Shown here piece by piece: positions 41,749 to 52,100 of a stretch of 64,000 nucleotides of DNA. Source of the stretch: Saccharothrix luteola (GTDB taxonomy: Bacteria > Actinomycetota > Actinomycetes > Mycobacteriales > Pseudonocardiaceae); the NCBI RefSeq assembly GCF_020859565.1, contig NZ_JAJHUO010000014.1, forward strand, positions 124,001 to 188,000, read 5' to 3'. The notes beneath the pieces are model-generated. The model ran no database searches. It saw only the letters and a program-made list of their open reading frames with translations, and had not been told where the DNA came from. Both the position numbers and the translations under genes were made by a program. Numbering within the stretch: position 1 is the first letter of the stretch; every line of letters begins with the position of its first letter.

Positions 41749-42912
41749 ACCCCCGCGGCACGGCGGCGTCGGCGTTGTTGGGGGCCGTGCTGCGGCACGG
41801 ACCGGTCGCGCGCACCACGATCGCCCGGCTGACCGGCCTGAGCCCGGCGGCCGTGACGCGCAACTGCGCGGCGCTGGCCGGCCTCGGCCTGCTCACCGAG
41901 GTGGCGGGCTCCCTGCCGTACCGGGGCATGGGACGCCCGCACACGCCGGTGGACGTGGAGACCGGTCGCCACCTGGTGGCCGGGATCCACATCGCCCACG
42001 AGTTCTGCACGTTGGCGTTGCTGGACCTGCGAGGGCGGGTCAGGGCCAGGCTGCGGGTGCCGCACCGCGACCCCGACGACCACGAGGAGGTGCTCGCGAC
42101 CGCCGCCGACCGCTTGGTGGGGCTGCACGCCGAGCACCTGCCGGGGCAGGTGCCGCTCGGCCTCGGTGTGGCCGCGGGCGGGTGGGTCGACACCGAGGCC
42201 GGTGTGCTGGTCGAGCACGCCTCGCTGGGCTGGCGGGACGTGCCGGTGCGCGACCTGCTCGCGGCGCGCACCGGGCTGCCGGTACTGGTGGACAGCCACG
42301 CGCGGGCGCTGGCCAGGGCCGAGCAGCTGTTCGGCGCCGCGGGTCACCACGAGTCGCTCGTGCACCTGTTCGTCGGCAACGTGGTGGACGCGGCGATCAT
42401 CACCGGTGGCGGCACGCACCGGGGCGCGCGGTCGGCGGCGGGCGGTGTCGCGCACCTGGCGCTGGGCGACCGAGTGCCCGTGCGGCCGAGCCGGGTGCCT
42501 GGAAGCCACCGTGTCCGACCGCGCGTGGGCGTGGCGCGCCTACCGGGCGGGCGTGATCCCCCGGCCTTCGATCACCGATCTGGGTGATGCCGCCGTGGCC
42601 CGGAACGGCGCCGCCGCCGCGCTGCTGGTCGAGCGCGCCAGGATCGTCGCCCGTGCCGCGGCGCTGCTGTTCGACATCGTGAACCCCGACGTCGTCGTGG
42701 TCACCGAGCTGGGCGTCACCCGGCTGCCCGAGTGCGCGGACGCGTTGCGCGCCGAGGTGGCCGCGACGTCGCGCGCTTGCCCGTCGCCCTCGGCCGTGCT
42801 GCCGAGCAGCTTCGGCCTGGACGTCCTCGGTGTGGCGGCCGGCGCCGTCCAGCTCGACGCGATCTACGCCGACCCGCTCGACCTCCGCAACCCGATCCGA
42901 CTGGGAGTCTGA
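41745..42912 (+). pseudogene. ROK-family regulator interrupted by a +1 frameshift
   Basis: GTG 41745 overlaps the ferredoxin stop. The first frame has the N-terminal winged helix (TTIARLTGLSPAAVTRNCAALAGLGLLTE, split by eye) and the ROK kinase-like fold up to GGVAHLALGD. One extra C at about 42471 shifts the frame. The next frame resumes exactly with ECPCGRAGCLEATVSD, the ROK zinc motif CxCGxxGCxE, and runs to TGA 42912. Without the extra base the protein would be about 389 residues, normal for ROK repressors. It is either a recent inactivation or a sequencing error. Confidence 0.85.
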
Positions 42913-42914
42913 AG

Positions 42915-44246
42915 TTGTCCGCACGCGAGCTCCACCTCAACGCGTTCCTGATGGGCGTCGGCCACCACGAAGCCGCCTGGCGGCACCCCCGCACAGACCC
43001 GCGTGCCCTCGACGACGTGGCGCACTTCCAGCGCCTGGCGCGGACCGCCGAGCGCGGGACGTTCGACTCGGTGTTCCTCGCCGACGGCGTGCAGATCTGG
43101 GGCGACGTGCGGCACACCGCCGCCAACCGGTTCGAGCCGATCACGCTGCTGACCGCGATCTCGCAGGCCACCGAGCACATCGGGCTGATCGCGACCGCGT
43201 CGACCGGGTTCAGCGAGCCGTACAACCTGGCGCGGCTGTTCTCCTCGCTCGACCACATCAGCGGTGGGCGGGCCGGGTGGAACATCGTGACCACGGCGGG
43301 CGACCGTTCGGCGCAGAACTTCAACCGCGAGGTCAACGCCGAGCACGCCGAGCGCTACCGGCGGGCCGACGAGTTCCTCGACGTGGTCACCGCGCTGTGG
43401 GACTCGTGGGAGGACGACGCGCTGGTCGTGGACCGGGAATCCGGTGTGTTCGCCGAGGACGCGAAGGTGCACGAGATCAACCACAAGGGCCGGTTCTTCT
43501 CCGTGCGCGGGCCGCTGAACGCCGTGCGAAGCCCGCAGGGGCACCCGCTGCTCGTGCAGGCCGGGTCGAGCGAGGACGGCCGGGCGTTCGCGTCGGCGTG
43601 GGCGGAGGCGGTGTTCACCGCCCACCAGACGCACGGCGACGCGACCGCGTTCTACGCCGACCTCAAACGGCGTGCCAGGGCCCGGGGGCGTGACGCCGAC
43701 GGCGTCAAGGTGCTGCCCGGGATCGTCCCGGTGCTCGGCGGCACCGAGGCCGAGGCGCGGGGACTGGCCGACGAGCTCGACGCGTTGATCATCCCGGTGC
43801 GGGCGGTCCGGCAGCTCGGCGAGCTGATCGGCCTCGACCTGACCGACCACCCGCTGGACGAGCGGTTGCCGCCGTTCCCCCCGGTCAGCCGCGTCAACGG
43901 CGCGAAGAGCCGGTTCGAGCTGGTGCGCGACCTGGCGGGGCGGGAGGAGCTCACGTTGCGCCAGCTGCTCGGTCGCCTCGGCGGCGGACGCGGGCACCAG
44001 GTCGTCGCCGGCACGCCCGAGCAGATCGCCGACCACATCGAGCTGTGGTTCACCACGGGCGCGGCGGACGGCTTCAACGTGATGGCGCCCCTGCTGCCGT
44101 CCGGCCTGGAGGACTTCGTGGACCACGTCGTGCCGCTGCTGCGCGCCCGCGGCCTGTTCCGCAGCGAGTACACCGGCCGGACGCTGCGCGACCACTACGG
44201 CCTACCGCGCCCGGCGGGCCGCTACGCCGCGGCCACGCTGGTCTGA
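42915..44246 (+). CDS. NtaA/SnaA/DszA-type flavin-dependent monooxygenase
   Basis: TTG 42915 starts 2 bases after the ROK stop; 443 residues. LHLNAFLMGVGHHEAAWRHP is the hallmark beginning of this class-C flavin monooxygenase family. ISGGRAGWNIVTTAGDRSAQNFN and HPLLVQAGSSEDGRAFASAWAEAVFTAH (split by eye) follow. Family members oxygenate sulfones, sulfonates or chelators with reduced FMN from a separate reductase, such as the SsuE-like protein at 26578-27114. It ends locus B before a strong terminator. Confidence 0.92.
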   Translation: MSARELHLNAFLMGVGHHEAAWRHPRTDPRALDDVAHFQRLARTAERGTFDSVFLADGVQIWGDVRHTAANRFEPITLLTAISQATEHIGLIATASTGFSEPYNLARLFSSLDHISGGRAGWNIVTTAGDRSAQNFNREVNAEHAERYRRADEFLDVVTALWDSWEDDALVVDRESGVFAEDAKVHEINHKGRFFSVRGPLNAVRSPQGHPLLVQAGSSEDGRAFASAWAEAVFTAHQTHGDATAFYADLKRRARARGRDADGVKVLPGIVPVLGGTEAEARGLADELDALIIPVRAVRQLGELIGLDLTDHPLDERLPPFPPVSRVNGAKSRFELVRDLAGREELTLRQLLGRLGGGRGHQVVAGTPEQIADHIELWFTTGAADGFNVMAPLLPSGLEDFVDHVVPLLRARGLFRSEYTGRTLRDHYGLPRPAGRYAAATLV

Positions 44247-44252
44247 ACGACG

Positions 44253-44297
44253 TTCGGCCCGGCGTCGACCTGTTCTACCCGTCGACGTCGGGCCGAA
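44253..44297 (+). terminator. Strong terminator of locus B
   Basis: Arms 44253-44269 and 44281-44297 pair over 17 positions with one mismatch and an 11-base loop containing TTCTA. It lies 6 bases after the monooxygenase stop. Confidence 0.8.
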
Positions 44298-44707
44298 CCT
44301 CGTGTCGACCACGTTCGCCGTCCAGGGTGACCGACACTGGTAAACGACTCGCCCGAGCCCGCACGATGGTCAGGAACTCGTCCGTGCGACGGTAGCGGGC
44401 CTGCTTGTCCAAGCCGCCTCCAGCCCTCAGCGGATCTTGTACCGACGTGCTCCCCGGCACCGACTCACAGCTGCGCTGACAGTCCCGGGCCACGCTCTAA
44501 AAGATCCGTGCGGCAGCGAGCGGCATGGTGGCGGGACTTCACCACAGCGCCTTTTCGGTGCCGATGCCGACCCGGCGCTCCACGCCACAAAGCATCTCTC
44601 TGCCGGCCACCGACCCGACGGCCTCGTGACGCGGTGCAGCACGGCGGTTTGGGGCGATGCCACGGCTACCGTGCCGGGAATCCCGACCTACTTCCGCTGA
44701 ACGGTCC
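44298..44707. other. Gene-poor stretch with a possible oxidoreductase relic
   Basis: On the minus strand near 44350-44412 a frame reads LDKQARYRRTDEFLTIVRA. This resembles the ERYRRADEFLDVVTAL helix of the neighbouring NtaA/DszA-type monooxygenase and may be a relic of a paralogue. Nothing else is supported. Confidence 0.25.
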
Positions 44708-45571
44708 TCAGGGCGTGCGGAACAGATCGATCATCGCGGCGTACCCGTCCCGGCCCCGTCCGTCGGCAGCCGCGCGTTCGGCCAACTCCCTGATGAACTT
44801 CGGCAACTCGGCGTTCACACCGTTGGCCTCGCTCTCTTGGACGAGGGACCCCATCGCGGCGACGTGTGAGTCGATCGTCGCGTCCGCCCCGGGGTACGCC
44901 CCTTCGTCGATCTGCCCCGCATACCCGGCCAACCAGCCGGACGCCGTCGCGATGTTCTGCCGCGCGAACGGAACGAAGGCCGAAGCCTCCACGCCCGCCG
45001 CACCCAGCAGGGCCGCGCCGTGCAGGAAGCCGTTGAGCACGCTCCACATCAGGCTTACCCCGGCCCCGGCGTACAGCGACGACAGCCCGTGATCGGCCCC
45101 GAGGTACACCGCCTCACCAAGAACCCGCAGAACCTCCTCGTGCGCCTCGAACACCGAACGCGGCCCGCTGTACAAGACCAACGACTCGGTCGTGCCGATC
45201 CCCTGCGGCATCCCCATGATCGCGCCCGCGAGGTAGCTGTCGACGCCCTCCAACCCACCGATCTCCCGCATCTGCACCGATGTGGCCGAGGTCAGGTTCA
45301 CCAACACCTTGCCCTCGAGCCCACCGCCCACCGTCCGCAGCAACCCTCGCACCACGCCGTGATCGGCGACGCAGACGACCACCACCGACCCGGCCGCCAC
45401 GGCCTCCTCGACCGAATCGACGACCGCGGCACCGTCGGCGACCAACCGCCCGGCTTTCCCAGGAGTCCGGTTCCACACCGTCGTCGGATACCCGACCCGC
45501 ACGAACGCCCCCGCCAACGCCTGCCCCATCAACCCCAGCCCGACAACCGCCACCGACTTCTCCACACCCAT
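44708..45571 (-). CDS. NAD(P)-dependent oxidoreductase, imine-reductase/6PGDH-like
   Basis: ATG 45571 gives 287 residues. The Rossmann start VAVVGLGLMGQALAGAFVRVG and the NADP-preferring WNRTPGKAGRL loop are clear. VLVNLTSATSVQMREIGG and YLAGAIMGMPQGIGTTESLVLYSG follow as in imine reductases, and a helical dimerisation domain completes the protein (about 165-287). It likely reduces a cyclic imine or similar carbonyl with NADPH. The gene is divergent from a MerR regulator whose operator overlaps its promoter. Confidence 0.88.
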   Translation of the reverse strand: MGVEKSVAVVGLGLMGQALAGAFVRVGYPTTVWNRTPGKAGRLVADGAAVVDSVEEAVAAGSVVVVCVADHGVVRGLLRTVGGGLEGKVLVNLTSATSVQMREIGGLEGVDSYLAGAIMGMPQGIGTTESLVLYSGPRSVFEAHEEVLRVLGEAVYLGADHGLSSLYAGAGVSLMWSVLNGFLHGAALLGAAGVEASAFVPFARQNIATASGWLAGYAGQIDEGAYPGADATIDSHVAAMGSLVQESEANGVNAELPKFIRELAERAAADGRGRDGYAAMIDLFRTP

Positions 45572-45615
45572 CGTCGTCTCCCTCTACCCACTCGGAACAG
45601 GTACCGGGATCCTGA

Positions 45616-45637
45616 ACGTTCACATCGGTATGAAGGT
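45616..45637. promoter_or_regulatory. MerR-type operator in a divergent promoter
   Basis: ACGTTCA-N8-TGAAGGT is a dyad with one mismatch. On the minus strand it sits between TTGACC (45640-45635) and a CAGGAT-like -10 with the long 19-20 base spacer typical of MerR-activated promoters. It would drive the oxidoreductase gene. Confidence 0.6.
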
Positions 45638-45653
45638 CAAGGGCGAGCCGGGA

Positions 45654-46028
45654 ATGCTGATCGGGGAACTGAGCCGCCGCACCGGCGTCCGCACCCACCA
45701 ACTCCGCTACTACGAAGCACAGGGCCTGCTCGAACCCGGCCGAAGCGCAGGCGGCTACCGCGAGTACACCGACGACGCGGTCCTGACCGTCAACCAGATC
45801 ACGAAACTGCTGGGCGCCGGCCTCACGACCGAGGAAATCGGCTACATGCTCCCGTGCACGACGGGCCCTGCGCCGAGCCTGGCACCCTGCCCAGAACTCC
45901 TCGACGGCCTCCGCGCCCGGCTCCAGGCGCTGGACGACCGGCTCGCGTCCCTCACCCGATCCCGCGAAGCCCTCGCCGACTACATCGCTGCCACCGAACG
46001 CTCGACAGCTCCCCCGCCGAGCCGCTGA
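45654..46028 (+). CDS. MerR-family transcriptional regulator
   Basis: ATG 45654 is preferred over 45630 because the operator extends to 45640. The 124-residue protein has the MerR helix-turn-helix and wing MLIGELSRRTGVRTHQLRYYEAQGLLEPGR (split by eye) and a coiled-coil (LRARLQALDDRLASLTRSREAL). Cys residues in MLPCTTG and APCPELL may bind metal or sense redox state, although close relatives respond to organic compounds. It should activate the divergent oxidoreductase. Confidence 0.9.
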   Translation: MLIGELSRRTGVRTHQLRYYEAQGLLEPGRSAGGYREYTDDAVLTVNQITKLLGAGLTTEEIGYMLPCTTGPAPSLAPCPELLDGLRARLQALDDRLASLTRSREALADYIAATERSTAPPPSR

Positions 46029-46634
46029 GGGCGTTGCCGGATCGGACGGACTGTCTGAAGTGTTTCCGGCAGCCGTGGCGATGATCCACCTGTGATGAAC
46101 TCCAGCGGTTCGCCCACAGTCCGTCCAGGACGTCCCAGAGGTGCTCTCGGGCAGGTGGATGGCGTTGCCGGCCTCGGGCGTGGCCGCGGCGACGGTCGGC
46201 ACTGTGGTCGTGCTCGTGGCCGAGCGACTCAACCTGGGCAAGGTCGGTGGCGGCGATCACGCGTGGAAGCAGTCGCTGCCACGTCGGCCAAGTCGGGGGG
46301 CGAGGCCGGAGACCCGGCCGCGCGCCGGGGTGTCGGAGCACCGCGCGGTGCGAATGTTGACAGAGCACGGGCTCGCGGACCGCTTGCTCCAAGAGGCGGA
46401 CAGGCCTGGCGCGTGCGAATGTTGGGTGAACGGGAAAGCGCACGAGGTCGACTACGGCACCCGGTACGACGGCCAGACCCACTACATCTACCCGCGGCAG
46501 GAGGTCGTCCAGGACCTCGTGCGGCACTACGTCGACGAGCGCCGACGACATACGAGCGGCCCGACTGCTCGTTCTCCGCCGGTGCGGACGGGTCCGCGGC
46601 ACGACGCGACACAGCATCCCGCCTGGCGCGGCCA
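46029..46634. other. Stretch with an unplaced protein-like fragment
   Basis: A plus frame around 46356-46550 reads MLTEHGLADRLLQEADRPG, then CECWVNGKAHEVDYGTRYDG and YIYPRQEVVQDLVRHYVDE. It looks like the end of a real small protein, but no convincing start or ribosome site is visible and flanking sequence is not protein-like. A decayed immunity-type gene is possible. Confidence 0.3.
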
Positions 46635-46662
46635 ACATCCGCTTCTGCCGACGAGCGGAGGT
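46635..46662. repeat. Dispersed palindromic repeat, copy 1
   Basis: The sequence ACATCCGCTTCTGCCG continues ACGAGCGGAGGT. It is one of five related elements at 46.6-56.7 kb sharing the core CCGCTTCTGCCG-N5-CGG with outer arms related to ACGTCC/GGACGT. Confidence 0.6.
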
Positions 46663-46697
46663 CCCGCAAACTCGTCGGAGTGCCATGATCGGCGGTG

Positions 46698-47648
46698 ATG
46701 AGCAGCGAACAGGATCCAGACCTCCTTCTCCGTGAAGCCCGCCGGCACCACTTGGCGCGGGTGAACGATGTGCTTCGTCGTCCTGGCACGTACGGCGGTC
46801 ATGAGACGGCCGAAAGGCTTCTGCTGGAGGCGATGGCCGCCGTGGACGGAAGCTTGGAGCTGTGGCGGAGGGAGTGTGATGGACTGCGCGAACGCGACGC
46901 TTTCGCCGCGACGGGCGTCATGGGCGCGTACGGCGACATCCTGCCGGTGGATGCCGTGCGTGATGCCACGACCTCCGTCTACGCCGAGATCGCCCATCGC
47001 CTCGGTTGGCTCGAACTCGATCGGGCGTTGTCGGAGGCGGAGTTCCAGCAGTTGAGCTCCGGTGTCGGCGAGTGGGTGACGCAGGACCGGACCCTGTCGG
47101 AGGTCATCGGGACGTTCGGGCCCCCGTCGCTGTGGATCGGCGGAACCAACCCCTTCTTCCCCCAGACCCTTGCCTACGCCACGGCCGATCCCGACCGCGG
47201 TCTGATCTGCCTGCACCTGTGGAATGCCATCGTGGACACGACCCCCGGGACGGAGCCGCGCGGGGTGCACGCCGAGCCTGTGGTCCTCGCCGCACGTCAT
47301 CGGCCCGGCAAGTTCCCCGGCTCGTTCTCGTTCACGCCGGAAGGCCTGCGCCGCAGACCCGATGCCGACCGGCGGAGCCCGCTCAGGTCAACCGTCTGGA
47401 TCTTCCAAGGCGACCGCGCCCGGCACCCCTCCGGGGTGTTCGACACCCTGGAGGCCGGACTCGCCTGGGCGGCCGAGTGGCACGTCACCGGGATCATGGC
47501 CGAGTACCCACGCGGAGGCGCCTACGACGTCGCGGTCGGCGAAGGCCGCTTCACGCCGACGAAGCCCCACCACGGCACCGCGGACCACGTCGCGGCTTTC
47601 GGTCCAGGACTGCGTCACATCCACCTGACCGACGGCCACCGCGATTGA
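46698..47648 (+). CDS. DUF7710-containing protein
   Basis: ATG 46698 gives 316 residues. The first 220 residues are of unknown family (SLWIGGTNPFFPQTLAYAT, then FPGSFSFTPEGLRRRPDADR). The C-terminal 85 residues, VWIFQGDRARHPSGVFDTLEAGLAWAAEWHVTGIM (split by eye) ending PHHGTADHVAAFGPGLRHIHLTDG, match the DUF7710 pattern, as remembered. Such domains often stand alone and are suspected immunity proteins. It is flanked by palindromic repeats. Confidence 0.8.
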   Translation: MSSEQDPDLLLREARRHHLARVNDVLRRPGTYGGHETAERLLLEAMAAVDGSLELWRRECDGLRERDAFAATGVMGAYGDILPVDAVRDATTSVYAEIAHRLGWLELDRALSEAEFQQLSSGVGEWVTQDRTLSEVIGTFGPPSLWIGGTNPFFPQTLAYATADPDRGLICLHLWNAIVDTTPGTEPRGVHAEPVVLAARHRPGKFPGSFSFTPEGLRRRPDADRRSPLRSTVWIFQGDRARHPSGVFDTLEAGLAWAAEWHVTGIMAEYPRGGAYDVAVGEGRFTPTKPHHGTADHVAAFGPGLRHIHLTDGHRD

Positions 47649-47683
47649 CGTCCTGTCACGCCGCAGGCCGAGTGCCTCAGCGG

Positions 47684-47712
47684 ACGTCCGCTTCTGCCGA
47701 TGAGGGGGACGT
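47684..47712. repeat. Dispersed palindromic repeat, copy 2
   Basis: ACGTCCGCTTCTGCCGATGA is followed by GGGGGACGT; the outer arms ACGTCC/GGACGT are perfect. It sits 36 bases after the DUF7710 gene. Confidence 0.65.
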
Positions 47713-47822
47713 GACGCCGATGTGCCGGCTGGGGGGTGACCACAGTCGTCAGGGGTTCGGCCATTCGGCGTCGAAGGTGGCGAGAAGTCGGGTCGGCCGG
47801 GCTGATCTGCGCCGGAACCGCA

Positions 47823-48710
47823 TCATCGGCCGCTGACTTCACTGGCCGTACCGTCGTCTGGTGCCAGGGAAGTTTCTGCGTGGTCGTTCGGTAGCACGGG
47901 TGTATCCGAGTTGTCCGAAGCGGTGCGGAGCCTGCTCGCCGAGTAGGCCACCAACACGGCAAAGCTTCCAACCAGGATGATCGCTACCAAGGGGATGGGG
48001 TCGGGAACCGGTGTGGAGCTCTCGGTGAAACTGAGGAGCGCGGTTGCGCCCAGGACTGACGCCGAGGTGAGGACGACCGCAACCCCGGAGATGAACCGGG
48101 TGAACGCGGGGTGGTGCTGTGGCCGGTCGAAGAACTTGACGGCGCACACGGTGACCACCACGACGATGAACAGAAGAACCGATAGCGCCGCCCAGTCGAG
48201 GCCGGTGAAGCCCGCGGCGGCACCGTACTTCTGGATGACATGGCCGCGTGCTCCGCTCCACGTCAACAGGACGACGACCGGGGAGAGCAGGAAGACGATG
48301 ACGGCTCTGATCAGGTTCCCCATGGCGTGACTGATGGCGCGACTTCGCGGAGCGTCGCTCTCCAGGCCGCGGACGAGGACAAGCATCGAGTACAGCAGCA
48401 TGATCCCGGCAACGCCGAAACCCACCCCGGACACCGTCAGGAGCGAGGCTACTCGCGCAGTGCCGGCGGTTTCACCAGCCACCATGGCGTAGTCCAGGCT
48501 CGACACCCCCAGGGCGACGAACGTGGCCAACAGGGGGCCACCACTCTCCAGGGTCTTGCCCGCCGAATGGTTGGTGGTCAGCTGAGCTGCAATCAGCGTG
48601 ATCAGGCTGGCGAAGGCGAAGCCGGCCATGACGCCTGCGAGTTGGGAGAAGAAGCCGGCGGCCGCAGGGAAGTTGGGTGGCACCGGCTCGACCGGAGCGA
48701 TGATCAACAA
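47823..48710 (-). CDS. Multi-pass membrane protein of unknown function
   Basis: The TTG at 48710 is supported by GGAGGG 7 bases upstream; 295 residues. About seven hydrophobic segments are visible, for example QLAGVMAGFAFASLITLIA, SLLTVSGVGFGVAGIMLLYSMLVLV (split by eye), AVIVFLLSPVVVLLTW, LSVLLFIVVVVTVCAVKFF and PLVAIILVGSFAVLVAY. A short hydrophilic C-terminal tail of about 35 residues should face the cytosol. No domain recognised. Confidence 0.75.
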   Translation of the reverse strand: MLIIAPVEPVPPNFPAAAGFFSQLAGVMAGFAFASLITLIAAQLTTNHSAGKTLESGGPLLATFVALGVSSLDYAMVAGETAGTARVASLLTVSGVGFGVAGIMLLYSMLVLVRGLESDAPRSRAISHAMGNLIRAVIVFLLSPVVVLLTWSGARGHVIQKYGAAAGFTGLDWAALSVLLFIVVVVTVCAVKFFDRPQHHPAFTRFISGVAVVLTSASVLGATALLSFTESSTPVPDPIPLVAIILVGSFAVLVAYSASRLRTASDNSDTPVLPNDHAETSLAPDDGTASEVSGR

Positions 48711-48887
48711 GTGGCCGCCCTCCGTACGTTGTCTTCGCTTGCAGAATGGTCGTCGTGCCCATGGTTGCCTGCTCGGACGACACGAGTCGCGCTGGATCGG
48801 TCATGTCGACCTTGGTCACCCGGATACCGGCTGATGGTCACCCGTTTAGGTGATGTGACGCCGACTGATGACCGGGCGCTGCGGCGT

Positions 48888-48915
48888 ACGTCTGCTTCTG
48901 CCGTTGAGCGGCAGT
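48888..48915. repeat. Dispersed palindromic repeat, copy 3
   Basis: ACGTCTGCTTCTGCCG continues TTGAGCGGCAGT; CTGCCG-TTGAG-CGGCAG is a perfect stem-loop. It lies just upstream of a TPR-tail relic. Confidence 0.6.
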
Positions 48916-48949
48916 TCGCGCGCTTTTGAGGTCAGGCCGACGATTGAGC

Positions 48950-49085
48950 GTGAGTGGCTTCAGTTCGATCGGGCGTTGTCGAGGTTCGGTCGGACGATCC
49001 TGGTTGCGGGGGCCGGAGCCCAGCGCTCGCTCAGAGTGAGCGATGGCGGCTTCGTAGAGCGGGATCACCTGACCCGGATCACCTA
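48950..49085 (-). pseudogene. TPR-tail relic A
   Basis: A minus frame reads VGDPGQVIPLYEAAIAHSERALGSG. This is one tetratricopeptide hairpin of the kind found at the end of NB-ARC/TPR proteins (DPxxAxxLYExxLxxxERxLGxxHP). No further repeats or start are present. Two similar relics lie at 54520 and 56480. Confidence 0.5.
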
Positions 49086-49192
49086 CTGACGGTCGGGGTG
49101 GGCCAGGTTGATCCGTGAGACCAGCCGTGGGACGCCCGCGCCCTGCCCGACCCCCGCTCGCCTCGCGCGAGTGGCCGTAGTGGGAATGGCGG

Positions 49193-52100
49193 TCAGGAGC
49201 CGACGTGCACGTACCCGGCCCACTGCGACACCGCGAGCGGGAACTCGGCGCGCAGTTCGCGCAACACCTGGTGCAGGGCCTCGGCGGGTGGCGTGCCGGC
49301 GTGCACGCGGCGGTGGAAGGCGGCTGCGACGCGGGCCGCGACGGCGTCCTGGATCGGCCACAGCGCACCGACGACGTGCCGGAACCCGGCGAGCTGGAAC
49401 GCCGATGCGAGCGTGATCACCTCGTCCGGCGTGGTGCGGGCAGCGCGGGCGGTGGAGCACGCCGACAGGTAGGCCAGCTCGGCGTTCTCCAGGCGCAGGG
49501 CGCCGATGTCGGCGACGGTCAGCGCGCCGTCGGCGAGCAGCAGGTGGCCGGCGGACGGGACGAGCGGGTCGCTGTGCGCGTGGCAGGCGAAGTGGGCCCA
49601 CGTCGCGTGCGGCAGCGCGGCGAGCACGGCGGCCCGGGTCGCGGCGGGACCGCGCAGCGGTTCGGCGGCGAGGAGCGCGGCGAGGTCGGTCGCCTCCGCG
49701 TCGGTCGCGGGCAGGTCGGCGTGGTCGGGGGTGGTGGGCATGGCGACGGCGAGGAGGTCGCGCCGCGTCGTCGGCGGGCGGGACCGGGTGTGGCTCAGGG
49801 TGCGGGCGGTGGGTGTGTAGGACGACACCACGCGGTCGAGCACGGCGGCGCCGGGGATGTCGTGCCGACCTGCGGCGTGCAGCGGGAGGTGGGTGAGCGC
49901 GCCGGTCGGGCACCACCACACACGGGGCCACGCGGAACGGGGCGCGCGGGTGTGGCCGAGCGCCTTCAGGACCGGTCCGGCGATCGTGTCCCACAACCAG
50001 ACCAGCGTTTCGCGGACCACGGTCTGCGCGTGGAACCGGGCGACCAGGTCGCCGCCGTCGAGCGTGTCGAGCGCCGAGAGGTAGGCGCCGGCCCGCTCTT
50101 CGACCTCCTCGATGGTGACGCGCCGCAACCGCTTCGAGCGCACGCCGCGAGAGGTGATCAGCAGGGCGTCGCAGCGCCACCGGCTGATGTTCACCAGCAC
50201 GATCGCGCCGTCGGAGACGCGCAGGTCCAGCGCGCTCGGTGGGCGCAGGAAGGCGTCGAGACCGGGAACCGCGCGGATCCGGTCCAGCACGTCCTGCCAC
50301 CGCCGCGACAACGCCTGCCGCTCGTCAGTCGACTGGGACTCGTCGGCCAGCTCCTCCAGCACCGCGTCCCACTCGGCCGCGAGGTGCGGTGCGCGGTCGC
50401 GCAGCGCGAGCGAACCCGCCCGGGCGTCGAGCTCGTCGACGAGGAGCACGCCGCGGGCCTGCTCCAGCAGCTCGACGGCGCGGACCGGGTCACCGGTCGC
50501 GAGGGCGGCGGCGGCCGCGTCGGTGTGCACCCCGCGCAGGTCGGCCAGGCGGAACTCGCGGTCCGCACGGCGCACGTGCCGGGGCGCGACCTGGGCCACC
50601 AGGTCCACGCCGCCGGCGAAGGCCGCCAGTGCGGTGCTCCACCGCCCGAGGATCACCGCCCAGCCACCCCACACCCGGTGGGCGCGGATGCGGGTGGCGG
50701 GCGGTGCGTTGAGCACGCCCGCACTCGCCTCGGCGACGCGGACGGCCTCCCGCAGCGGCCCCTTGGTGCCGGTCGCCTCGCCGAGGACTCCCAGCGCGAT
50801 GGCGAGGTTGAGCAGCCGGGAGCCGCGGATGGCCAGGCCGGCGGGAGTCAGGGCGACGGCTTCACGGGCGGCGGCGACGGCCCGCTCCGCGTCGGCTGGG
50901 TCTCCGTCCACGAAGTAGCGCTCCATCAGCGAGGAGCACAGGTTGTTGAGCACCTGGGGGCGGGTCGGGTCGTGCGGGCCGAACCGCTCGGCGCCGCGCT
51001 CGGCGATCCGCACCCGTTCGCGCAACACGTCCTCGTCGCCCGTGTGCTGGTACAGCAACATCGTCACGACGCCCATCTGGTCCGCCAGCCGGGCTTTCAA
51101 GCTGTCGGTCGGGGGCACGGCCCCGAGGTGGTCGCGGATCACGTCCAGTGCGCGGTGCAGGTCGTCCACGTCCCGAGTGCGGCGGTAGCGCTCGGCCAGC
51201 GAGCCCGCGAGGTTGAGCGCCGTGGACGCCCGGATCCGCGAGAAGGGCTGCGCCTGGACCGCGCGCAGCCCGAAGTCGACCGCCTCGTCCAGGGCGTGGA
51301 GGTCGGGTGACAGCTCGGCGCGCCGCCGCAACGCCACCGTGAGCAGCTCCAGCACCCGGGGTTGGTCCTCATCGGCGAGAAGAACGGCGCGGCACACGGC
51401 GATCGCGGTGTCGAGCGAGGTGCTCGCGCCTGTCGCGTCGTGGTGCCGGTAGTGGGCATCGGCGGCGCGAGCCAGGACCATCGAGCGGTTCGGGTGGTCC
51501 GGCGGGCAGTCCGCGACGGCCTGGGTGGCGAGCCGCGAGCCTTCCTCGACCTGCCCGGACTCGGCGGTGAGCAGGGCCAGCAGGGCGACGCGTTCGGCCT
51601 GCCGGCCCGTCGGCGCGGGGTTGGCGGCCACGCCGCGCCGGGCCAGGGTGAGCGCGTCGGCGAGCACCTCGGGCGTGCGGTCCAGGTCGTGCAGCTTGCG
51701 CAGCAGCATGGCGGCGTTGTGCGCGATGCGGGCCTCGTCCTCGGGATCGTCCGGGTCGGCGAGGTGGGCCCGGTTCAACGCGATCGCCTCCAGGAGGGCG
51801 GCGCGGTCGCCGACCAGGTCGTAGCGGTGCCCGAGCAGGATCGCCCGGTCGTTCCAGTCCGGATCGGCGGCGAGGGCGGTGTCGACGTCCGCGACGTCGT
51901 GGCTCGACGCGGCGAGGTCCACGAGGTAGCCCACGCGGGTGGCGCGCAGGCGCGGGTCGGCGCCGCCTTCCAGGACGGCGAGCGCGGCCTCGCGGCTGTC
52001 CCGGTCACCGGTGTGCTTCCACCGTCGCCACAGCGCCTCCGCGTACATGCCCGTGCGGACCGGGTGGTCGGGGTGGGTCGGCGGGATCTGCGCGAGGGCT

